Source: Phlegmacium glaucopus (Eukaryota; Basidiomycota; Agaricomycetes; Agaricales; Cortinariaceae). Taken from it: a DNA stretch of 64,000 bases. Positions 10,842-20,729 of this stretch are shown piece after piece. Under the pieces are notes generated by a model, which had not been told where the DNA came from, made no database searches, and worked only from the letters and a program-made list of their open reading frames with translations. The stretch lies in the NCBI GenBank assembly GCA_015039465.1, contig MU129999.1, positions 1-64,000 of the forward strand, read 5' to 3'. Numbering within the stretch: position 1 is the stretch's first letter; each line of letters starts with the position of its first letter. Made by a program: the position numbers and the translations under genes.

Positions 10842-11742
10842 TGGTGATAGGATCCATATAACCTCTAGGTTCATAAACAGGTTATTTTCGTGGTTTAACA
10901 ACTTCACAGACACTCATGGATACCTCACAGTTACCATTATCACATGCACTCTCATCTGCGGTTGTCAGTAACTCTCGCACTATCATTTGCATGTCCTATG
11001 ATATCAGCTACTCTTTGCACATGTCTTGCACATCACTTATATGACCCTCATAACTATCCAAAGCACCCTCATTCCTCTTCGCACTTCATACTTCAACATA
11101 TCTACAGCTCTCACTAGCCACAGTGGACTTAGCCATATTCACTCCTTTGCAGCCACACCTTCACACTATCTAATCTCACAGTCTTTCACAGTTCACATAT
11201 GCATTCCTTACCTCTCCATGTATCCCCTGCACTGGTTTTATTATGGTCTGTGTTTATTTTACACTTGCTTTCTTTCATTTTTCCATATATATAATTTATC
11301 ACATACTTCAAAACAGGAGGTCATTCAACTGACCTCCTTACTCATCATCTTTATTTTTACTTTGTCTCCTATTCCTTTGTTACCAAACTACTGGGTCAAT
11401 GTGATTTTGCTCAAATTTTACATTACTGTTTTGCATATCCACACCTGGTTAGTTTACAACTCTTGTATTAAGTATCCATAGCAAGTAGGAGGCAAGGTGA
11501 ACAAGAGATGGCCAGAGTTTGGATCCCATAAACTTTGCAGCAATGTTCTAAGTCAATAGTCTCATTCTTTAAACTACTTCATGTACTTTGTTATCATTTG
11601 CAAACTTTGCTATCTTCACGGTTTACTCTTCTTGTGTATTTCAATACCACAAACTTCTCTTTAACTCTATCAAGGAAATTTACATTAACCCCACAAACTA
11701 TGATACTACTTGCAGTCTGACCCCACCGCTGGTACATCACCA
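10842..11742. mobile_element. Unidentified 901-bp insertion between integrase and chromodomain
   Basis: Gypsy copy 2 is continuous where copy 1 has this block. The block begins TGGTGAT and ends ATCACCA, so it has TG...CA ends and a 7-bp inverted terminus. The flanks do not give a convincing duplication (CAATC against GAATA). It is AT-rich, and the longest frame (11026-11481, plus) is low-complexity hydrophobic. A solo LTR or TRIM-like element is possible. Confidence 0.55.
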
Positions 11743-11854
11743 GAATAGTGTTCAGAACGGAGGGCTCTAGCATGGAAACATGGAAAATGGGATGGACGGC
11801 ATGCATGTTGTCGGGAAGACAAAGGGTCCAGGACAAAGGACCTGCCTGAGCAAT

Positions 11855-12460
11855 TAGTGTTTGAAGGTCCGGTTACGAGACCGGAAAAAGACCGTAACCA
11901 GACCGGACTAGACCAGAAAAAGACCGGACCAGTGGTCCGGTCTTTTGATTGTTGAGAATCAAAGACCGGAAAAAGACTGGTCTCGATTAACCGGTCTTTT
12001 GAGGTTTAGACCGGTTTGAACCGGCAAAAGGGTAGCCCTAATTTACCCCTTTCCAACAAGCCCAAGATCATAAAATGCCAATAAAAACTGGCTGAGAAAT
12101 AAATAGATCCGTAAAATAGTCTACAATATTCGCTAAAATAAGGCATTTTACTAATATTACTGTAGAAAATCCAAATCGTAACGGAAGTTAGCGTTCTTGG
12201 GCTCGTTCGGAAGCTATTATTAAACTGAACAACCTTTTATGATACAAAAATATATATTTCTGCGCAGAAGACCGGTTACAAACTGATTAAGACCAGTTAG
12301 GACCAGGACCAGTCCTAGGACCGAAAAAAACCGATGTAAACCGGTCTGAAGCGGTCCAGTCCGGTCTTTTTCGGTCCTAGGACCGAGGTGAACCGGTTAC
12401 AGTCTCGGTTAAAGGCCCTGAGGGTCAAAAAACCGGACCGGACTGGACTTTTAAACACTA
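11855..12460. mobile_element. hAT-type MITE, TAGTGTTTRAA ends, copy 1
   Basis: Ends TAGTGTTTGAAGGTCCGG and the inverse of TAGTGTTTAAAAGTCC. A perfect 8-bp target duplication TGAGCAAT lies at 11847-11854 and 12461-12468. The empty site is seen in gypsy copy 2 (about 49,640). The body is 606 bp with many ACCGGTC and GACCGG words near both ends and an AT-rich centre. It has no coding capacity. Confidence 0.9.
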
Positions 12461-15400
12461 TGAGCAATGATCTCATACGAACCAAGATACTTCTTGGAAA
12501 GCTTCTTTGAAGGTCTGGTCATATGGAAGAATTGTGCTTTGACAAAGGCTCAATCTCCAACCTTGAAGTCTGGAGGAGGAATCTGACGCTTGTCCGCGGA
12601 ACATTGGTATTGTTCCTGGGAAGTAAGGATAGCTTTTTGGAGTTCCTTGTGGAGTTTGTTAAGGTCCACGACGTACTTGTGAGCATGGGAGGATACAAGG
12701 TCATATTCTGGATGGATAGTGATAGCCAGATCATAACCTTTGTTGGTGAAGAATGGAGATACCCCAGTAGTGGCACTCAGAGTATTGTTGTAGGAAAATT
12801 CCGCTAATGGGAGAAGTGAACTCCAGTTGTCTTGCTGATAGTTGCAGTAGATGCAGATGTATTGTTCCAAGGTTTGGTTGATGTGTTCCATTTGTCCGTC
12901 ACCTTCCAGGTGGTATCCAGAGGTGAAGTGCAACTTCATGTCGAGGGCTTTTCTGAGGGATCTGAAGAAGTGAGATACAAACTCGGAACCACGATCAGAA
13001 GTTACATGGGACAGAACACCATGCTTGGAAAACACGTGGATGACAAACAGTTCAGCAAGTTGAGCAGAAGTGATGGTGTTGTATGTGGGGATGAAAATGG
13101 ATTGTTTTGTGATATGGTCTACTATGACTAAGACCACAGTGAAACCTTCAGAGTCCAGGTGTTCAATGAAATCCATGGAGATGGAGTCCCAGGGACAGGA
13201 CGGAATAGGAAGTTGGTGGAGTAAGCCATAGGGTTTGTGATGTTTGGCTTTGGACCAAGAACAGGTGGTGCAAGTCCTACAATAGTCAGTGACAAAAACA
13301 TGAACACTGGGCCAAGTGTACTCTCGACAGATAACCACAAGAGTCCTATTGACACCAAAATGTCCAGAGACAGGATGGTCATGATAATAATGAAGGACAT
13401 GCAGACAAAGATCTCCGGAATCTGGAACATAGATCCATTGATCAATCCAGACGAATCTGGAAGTGTCCTTTGACCATCTAACATACTTTGGATTATTGAT
13501 ATCCGATAAGTAGGACTGTGCAAGGGGATCCATGGAAAGAGCAGAAAGGATCCCCTTGTTAAGCTCTTCTACATCCATGGTAATGAGACCACGGAGTACT
13601 GTAGGAAGTAATGAAGTAGCTCAGAGAGAAGCAGAAAGTTGTTCAGAAGAAAAGATAGGTTTAAAATTGTGTGGATTGACTTCACAGTAATCTTTCCCTC
13701 CCTCCTTTAGATAGAGGTCAGGACGACAAGTCAGCACATCTGGTTTTGTTCTGAGATGGCCTGGGCAAAATCTAATAACCATGTTGAATGCGGAAAGGTA
13801 CTCTGACCACTGGGCTTGACGCTGGGATAAGATTTTGGTGGTTGAAAAATACTCTAGATTCTTATGGTCAGTAACCACATCAATTGGGAAACTAGCACCT
13901 TCAAGGTAGTGATGCCAAGCTTTGAAAGCTTTGAAAATGGTGAGGAGTTCCTTATCATGAATGTCGTAATTCAGTTCCACACCAGAAAAGGTATGGGAAT
14001 GATATGCAATGGGATGGATTTCTCATCAGAATCATGGATGGAAAGGATAGCTGCTAAAGCATAATTGGAAGCATCAGTCTCCACAATGATAGGACAGTTA
14101 GGCTTCTTATGTGTCAACACTGGAGCCAAAATAAAAGCCTCCTTGAGAGTCTTAAAAGCAAGGCAGCAACTGTCATCAAAAACCCATGGAATATTTTTCC
14201 AGGTAAGACAAGTCAACAGAACAACAATATTGGAATAGTTGTGAATGAAACACCTGTAAAAGTTAGCAAAACCAAGGAAGGACTGGACATCTTTGACTTT
14301 CCGAGGTTCCAGCCAGTCTTGAATGACTTGAACTTTCGCTGGATCCATAGAAAGGCCATTAGGACCAATCATGTGACCCAGGTACTCAACAGAATCAGAG
14401 TGGAAAACACATTTCTTACCATTAGTGAAGAGATTATTATCTTGAAGCCGTCAGAGGACTTCAGAGACATGTTTGATGTGATCCTTTTCATTGATGGAGA
14501 AATTGAGGATGTTGTCCAAGTAGATGATTACAAAGACATCTAAAAGGTCAGCAAAAATAGTGTTAAGGAACCTTTGAAAACCGCCAGGGGTGTTGGTAAG
14601 TCCAAACGGCATGACGAGCCATTCAAAGGAGCCATAGCAGGTACAGAAAGCAGTCTTCCACTTGTCTCCAGCAGTAATCTGGACAAGATGGTAGGCATGC
14701 TTTAAGTCAATCTTAGTAAAAATCCCGGATTTGTGGGGAGCATTAAGTAAATTGGAAACAAGAGGTAAAGGGTACTTGTCTTTCCGAGTGATGGCATTGA
14801 GTTTTCGGAAGTCAACACAAAGCCGTAATGACCCATCCTTCTTCTTGATAAACAGGACAGGTGCTCCAAAAGGAGACTTTGAAGGCTGAATGAAACCCAT
14901 GTTTAGGTGCTCGTTGATGAACTCTCAGAGCATACCCAACTTGGATTCAGAAAGTGGATAAATTGGACCCAAAGGAGGTTTTGCAGACTTATTGATTTCA
15001 AATTTTCAAGTCATACTCTCGATGAGCCGCTAGAGTGTTAGCTTTACCCTTTGAAAAGATGTCCAAAAATTTGTGGTATATTTCCAGAACACCCTCCAAG
15101 TTGGAATTGGAAGATGTGGTGGAGGCTGCTGCAGAATGGCTAGCAGCCTCGATTGGATCATGAATGGAAATGGAAAAGCATTGGGCTCCTTCAGAACAAA
15201 TGGACCTCATGAAAGCTGCAGCAGACACTAAGGAAATTTTAGGAGCAGTCAATGGTTTTGGAACAAACATAATATCAGAAAGAGGTTCCGGAATAATATT
15301 GGAAGGTAATTCAACCTTCAATTTTGTGGAAACCATATCAGACATAGTAATGTCAGATACTGGAACAGGTGCCTTGGCAGAAATGGAAATGGGAACTGGA

Positions 15401-15838
15401 AGGATAATACACTGCTATCAACCCAGTCAATCAACAGATTATGTTGGGTGAGCCAGTCAAATCTGAGTACAGCAGGAAAATCAGAATCCAGCTTGGTTAA
15501 TAAAAACCAGATTTTGTGGATGGAACCACAAGAGAACTGAACGGAAACAACAGTAGCATGGGTAATCATACCTGGAGATGAGCCATCAATAAGATGGAGT
15601 GTCATCAGAGAAGTCAGAAAAATAGGAAAATCATTGGACTTCACATAATGCTCATCCATGAAACAGTGAGTGGAACCACTGTCAATGAAAGCAGAAAAAT
15701 CAACATGTGGAAATTGAAGACAAAGAAGAGAAACAAAAACTGCATGGGTATCTGGAGAGATTATTGCATTTAGGACTGCAACAAGTTCAGCACAGGGGCT
15801 CTCGCAATTCACCATCTGTGCTGAGTCCAGTGAATTGC

Positions 15839-15866
15839 TTAGTCTTTTTTCTTCTCTGAACTGCAC
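15839..15866 (-). promoter_or_regulatory. Probable -1 frameshift site at the gypsy gag/pol junction
   Basis: On the minus strand, removing the KDZ insertion, gag runs into GAAAAAAG (plus 15844-15851) and stops at TAA (15841-15839) one codon later. The protease/pol frame is the -1 frame and overlaps this heptamer. Minus-one slippage at A-rich heptamers is a known gag-pol strategy of Ty3/gypsy elements. That this particular heptamer is used is inference. Confidence 0.5.
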
Positions 15867-15873
15867 ATACCTA

Positions 15874-16323
15874 AGCTACATTGTAACGTGTAACACGGTG
15901 TAGCGAAGTTATACACTGTATCGACTAACTCGGGCCTGCTGGACATCAGCAAAGCCTCTGTATATTACACAGATACATTGTATCGGTTAAGTCGAGCCCA
16001 GCGGGCCTGCTAGGCAGGCTATACATTTATGATGGCAGCAGACGGCCGCAGCCACAAAACCGAGAGGAGAGCTGTGGCTAGTGTACCGCCTCAAATGGAT
16101 GACTACGGCCATGTATATTTACTTACTGATACACAGGACGTGCTTGATATGACTACTGGAGAACATCCAGGTTGTTTTGATGTAAGAATGCAGAGCAGAA
16201 AGGCCGCAGCCAGAAGCAATATAATTTGGGCTGTGGCCAAACTAAGGGATGATGAGCAGACACAGGGCTCCTGTAGCAATAATATGAAAGGAAGACCCGG
16301 AGACCCTTTGAGAGGTGGGATGT
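15874..16323. repeat. Left terminal inverted repeat of the KDZ element
   Basis: This is the inverse of about 37,365-38,275 once the 463-bp E2 insertion is taken out. Shared landmarks are ACGTGTAACAC near the tip, GATGGCAGCAGACGGCCG, GAGAGGAGAGC and ATCATCCCT. CG-to-TG changes separate the two copies. Confidence 0.8.
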
Positions 16324-16667
16324 GGGATGATGCTACATGTATAAAAGTCATGTTACACTGGGGAATATAACAGGATGGCCAAAATAATAAATGTAAAGAC
16401 GAAAGCTATATATTGGGAAGTTGAGATATGGGAGATCGGGGCATAATGTTGTAGCATGCCGCAGTCTCATCGATCATTTCAATGGTATGCGGCCGCACCC
16501 GGCCTTGCAAGAAGGTTAGGATCAGCATAGCCACGGCCTCAGGGACTAGAAGGTGATGTGATTGTCTAAGTAATACAAGTAGTGCTAGTGGAAGCATGAG
16601 TCAGCACCCGCGGCAGTACATAATAAGAAGTATGGGACTAAGTGAAAATAGAGAAGAGCCACTACGA

Positions 16668-19354
16668 CTAATTGTCATCAGCAGAACGATCTCCCTCATC
16701 ATCGGAAGTTGAATTCATCCAGGTGCGGGGAACATAGGAAAAATCCTGCGCGGTGAAAGGCCCAGAAATGTATGGAATGGGGGTAGCGTCAGTGTGAAGT
16801 TGTCCACCGACAAGCGCGCCCAAAATCCTTCCACCGAGCTCCCCTTCTCTAGATCCATCATTTGAATGGAATGTGGCTGCACCGGGACCTTCAGTAAGAT
16901 TAGGATCATCATGGTCTACAGCAAGTTGTCCTGCCAAAATGGCACCTAGAAGTCTGCCACCAACCCTGCCTTCGCTTGAATCACAAGAAAAAGCATCCGC
17001 GGCTGCGGCAACCTCATCATCAGATTCAGATGAGAAGGCATCCCCTGCCGCGACCTCCTCACCAGATTCTGACGATGAGAAGGCATCCCCTGCCGCTACC
17101 TCATCACCAGATTCTGACGATGAGAAGTCATCCCCTGCCGCGACCTCATCACTAGATTCTGACGATGAAAAGGCATCCCCTGCCGCGACCTCATCACTAG
17201 ATGCGGACAATGCAAAGGCATCCCCTGCCGCAACCTCATCACTAGATGCGGACGATGCAAAGGCATCCCCTGCCGCAACCTCATCACTAGATGCGGACGA
17301 TGCAAAGGCATCCCCTGCCGCAACCTCATCACTAGATTCGGACGATGAGAAGGCATCCCCTGCCGCTACGTCATTACCAGATTACGTTGATGTGAAGACA
17401 TCCCCTGCCGCGACGTGAACACTGGATTCTGAGAATGAGAAAGCATCCATGGCCGTGGGAATGCCATCACAATCCGAAGCTGACACGGCGTCCTGTGGTT
17501 GTGGATTCAATGGTGTCAGGTTACCAATGCTTTTGCGGTGCATATCAGATGTGTTGTCTGAGTTGGAGATGTCCGAGAGGGCCGCGGCTGGCCCAGTAAT
17601 GGATAAATTGGATTCGGAAGATAGATCATCTGCTCCAATGGAACAATTGTGAGCAGATAGAGCAAAATATAAAGGACGCTGACCGGTCTCAGATGGCCGC
17701 GGGCGAGTGAATGAAGAAGAGAGAACATCGGCAATTGCGGCCATAGGCAGGACCTCAACAGAGGAAGACCAATCTGAGTACACATCACCCAGGGAAGCAG
17801 AGATATCTGAATCCGAGTACACAGCAGCAGCCACACAGGAGTCCTCACGAGCTGGGCAGATGATTAGGTTACAGTAATATAGCTCAAAGCCCCACCCACC
17901 ACTAATCAGGATATCCGGCGGCACAATGCCCGCCGTGGCCGCTGTAATATTCCCAGGGTGACTAGCAAAATATGCGGCATTTTCGAGGCCAAAAGTAGTT
18001 GAAGATGGTTCTGAGCCACATGGTATAGGTGGACTGCTGTTGACGGCTAGGTGGCGTTCTGCCAAATTGCGCTCCGGAGGGGCTGTGAAAAAGTCATGTG
18101 GTGGGGGATGCAGCCAGGAAGTCACTTGTGGAGCATCTTTAATCACGGGCACGATTAGCTGAGGCGGATCACTGTATTCATGCCGCAGGGGGAAGAATGT
18201 GAAATGGGTAGGGATATCCTCAAGATCCAACTCTGGCACATCCCCATTGTCGTTTGCAATGTCTGACACACGCTGCGGTCCAGACGGAGAAGCGGGTGAC
18301 TCAGATGCCTTGCCACAACGGCCCCAGGGAAGTGAGAACTCATACCCGGAGTGTTGCGGCGGGGCTGTAGGCAGTGTTGGTTTTCCAAGTTGATGTATGT
18401 CTTCCTCTGTCAGGTCCGGACCCCAGGTCCACTTGAGGGAAGGAAGATCTTGCAATCGAGCAAGGTCGGCCGCGGCCACCTCCCGGACCTGGTTGGCCTG
18501 ACGTGATTTACTTACCTTCGCTTTACCCTTGGCCAGGGTAGACTGTGTGTCTTCACATTCCTTCAATAATACTGTGTCATACAGTTGGAAGAACCCCGCG
18601 GCCCTACGTCCAGCCTGGTCCACACGATACTCAGATGCTACTTCGAGACCATGAACTTGGTGACGGAGGTCTTGCAGATTGTCTAAGACACCAAGAGATA
18701 CTCCTCGATACAACCGGCATCGGTCACAGTTGAGGGAGAAACCCTTTGGGTCTGATAGATGCCGTGACCATGTATATTTCGCCTTGTTCACCTTCACAGG
18801 CAGTATGCCTTTGATGCCAGTTACTGCGTGATGGTGTTCGAGGGCGTCATGCATGGAGCTGTAACTGAGGACAACATCCTCGGACGGCGGATTACCATAC
18901 GTCCACCAAGCCAAGTGGTAGCTTTCGGCCACCGCGGCTAAATCGTCCAGGTCACTACCAGCATCGAGAGCGAGAAGAAAATCTCGGTCGAACAGTAGAG
19001 TGATGTAATCAGGACTCCTTTGATAAAGATCACAGGCCAGGGTCTGTAGGATAATCGGGACGTCACAGGATTGCCCAATGGCCACGGCCATGCCTATATA
19101 CGATAAGGCCAATTGCTACAAAAAACAGTCGGTATGTCTTTTGTTGCTCTCAAGGAATAATACAGTACCAGTTCCACCACCAACAAACGCTCCTGCCAGG
19201 CCCTTCTGGGAGTGGGTGCATTGACAGTTGCAATCGATGCGGCACGTAATCTTGAAGCGCAGTAAAGGATAACCTCTTGGATTCGTTTCGGATCGTCATG
19301 ATAAGGACCAGCACTGCCTTTCGCGGCCATGAATGCAACAGGATCAGGGGACAT
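16668..19354 (-). pseudogene. KDZ cargo protein with acidic 15-residue repeats (one nonsense codon)
   Basis: The start is ATG at 19354. An intron (GTACTG at 19168 to TTTGTAG at 19116, 53 bp) joins exon 1 in frame to the long second exon. The N-terminal 250 residues look globular and are unrecognised (SYHLAWWTYGN, FSLNCDRCRLYRG). A Pro/Ser-rich middle follows. The C-terminal part is an array of 15-residue acidic repeats of the type SSESGDEVAAGDAFS, then a tail ending near 16,668. A TAA at 17384-17382 sits inside a repeat unit where the other units have GAA, so one substitution breaks an otherwise continuous frame. It lies just downstream of the transposase C-terminus, on the same strand. The role is unknown. 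Confidence 0.6.
16985..17420. repeat. 45-bp in-frame minisatellite, about nine units
   Basis: The word CATCCCCTGCCG recurs at 17039, 17084, 17129, 17174, 17219, 17264, 17309, 17354 and 17399, exactly 45 bases apart, with a weaker unit near 16,993. Three adjacent units (17,195-17,330) are almost identical, which suggests recent slippage or unequal exchange. The array keeps the frame of the acidic cargo protein. Confidence 0.95.
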
Positions 19355-19481
19355 GACTGAATTTGCCTTGAGATGCTAGTAGGAAAGAAAGATTGATAGA
19401 TGACCGGAGATCGAAAATCAACTATTGACCACGTGACCATGTTAATGGCTTCTGAACAGAACTTAGTGAACAATATATATA

Positions 19482-20445
19482 CTAGCTTATTGTCTCCTTG
19501 TACAACGGACTGACTTCCTGAAACTGTGCACCTGCAGTAGCAGAAATGTCCATCCACATTGCTGCTTTCCGCGCCGCGTATGCTGCGGCACCATTGTCTC
19601 CCGCTGCTACTGCCACAGTTCTGCGTTCCATCCATATCCCAGATTGATACATGTAATATCTGACTGTCCATCCCATTTCATATCCTACAAGAATGAGTTC
19701 TTCCTTCCACCTGTGATGTTGAGCCCGCGCACGGAGCCAATGAACTCGATTAACTGCATGATCAGCATTAAACACAACACTGTCTCAATTGACTCACATT
19801 CACGGAGCCCCTCGGAAGTTTTGCAATTTGCAGTAGATCTGCTTTGCCAGATCCAGGATAATTGGTGCCTTGTGGATCCTGGCTCATTTGGATTTAACAT
19901 TGCGGTGCTGCTGCGGATATCCTGGCAGAGAAGGGGGCGATACTTGGCCAGGGTGGCAGTATCTGCTCCGAGTTTAACGAGCGCACTACGACATCGTCCA
20001 TATATCCGGCAATGATATCCAATACGATAATTAAGTTGTGCAATGGCTGAGCGTGCGCGGGTATGGACACTCTTTCTAGGTGCCACACGGATGATGTGGG
20101 AGAATTGAAATGATTTGTCAGCAATGAGGTCCCGCAATAACTTCAATGTTCGTGCAGCCTGCTCCATACGCAATTCTAGTTCCATTACCCGAGAGGGATT
20201 GTCTTCAGGACCCCATGTAGATGGCATGGATATATATCTGTTCTCAGGTAACACAACATCGATGCCTGCGGTCGTACTCGTGGTGATGGGCTCCGGTGTG
20301 ATGTTCGAAGAGTCATGCATATTCTCTTGTTCATCCAGGTCGTCAAACAATGTGACATCCTGATCCTGCAGAGGTTGTGGCGGATCCACTCTAGTGCCCG
20401 TGGGTACTGTGCCGTGCTGGAGACGATCTAATGTGTCAATGTTTT
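19482..20445 (-). pseudogene. KDZ transposase, C-terminal part, displaced from its N-terminal part
   Basis: The frame contains the KDZ C-terminal region: VMELELRMEQAARTLK, TRARSAIAQLNYRIGYHC and RCRSALVKLG, then an intron (GTGAGT at 19797 to CATGCAG at 19754, 44 bp). It ends with VHWLRARAQHHRWKEE and WTVRYYMYQSG, stopping at 19482. The upstream end abuts a copia 3' LTR at 20446. The codon at the break continues the frame that stops at 29459 on the plus strand, when both flanks of the copia insertion (ACATT) are fused. It is therefore the missing C-terminus of the transposase at 26,660-29,459. Confidence 0.85.
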
Positions 20446-20705
20446 TGAATGTGCAGGGTAACCGAGATAGGATAGAGCTAAAGATTATTAGACCTCAGTG
20501 ATAATAAACACTATGCATTCAATAATAAGTACCTAAAGATTATTAGCTAAAGGAAGAGTAAGTAAAAGATATATAATACGAAGACCAAGCGACTTACACC
20601 TCAGTGATAATAAACACTGAGGTGTCACATAAACGAGAGTGACCTTTAAAAGAAAGAAATTACGTAATATTAAATAAGCGGATAACTAGTGTAATAAGTT
20701 CAACA
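20446..20705 (-). repeat. 3' LTR of copia element 1
   Basis: In element orientation it starts TGTTGAACTTATTACAC, directly after a purine tract GAGGGGGAG. It matches 29460-29719 with only two mismatches in 260 bp. It contains ACACCTCAGTG...CACTGAGGTGT, an 11-bp stem with an 8-base loop (20597-20626), and a second, shorter copy of the same word. The far flank reads ACATT, matching the flank of the other LTR. Confidence 0.9.
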
Positions 20706-20729
20706 CTCCCCCTCGAGACAAATATGGGG

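Larger units (their letters stand above)
10677..15866 (-). pseudogene. Gypsy pol: protease, RT, RNase H, integrase, chromodomain (copy 1)
   Basis: Reading right to left: aspartic protease with FIDSGSTHCFMD (about 15,690), RT with [10 protein letters not shown] and the catalytic motif YLDN instead of YLDD (about 14,520), RNase H with VETDASNYA (about 14,080) and DHKNLEYF (about 13,870), integrase with a zinc-finger remnant CRTCTTCSWSK, DFIEHLD, SDRGSEF and a degraded third catalytic position, and a C-terminal chromodomain ([15 protein letters not shown], about 10,720). Several stops and frame changes break it. The second aspartate of the RT pair is Asn, as expected from a G-to-A transition. 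It is interrupted at 11855-12460 (MITE) and 10842-11742 (unknown insert). It is clearly inactive. Confidence 0.85.

Noticed and set aside
16873..17418. 181-codon plus-strand frame of 15-residue repeats
   Set aside because: The 45-bp unit is open in several frames. The minus-strand reading is continuous with a 570-residue upstream exon, the plus one is not.
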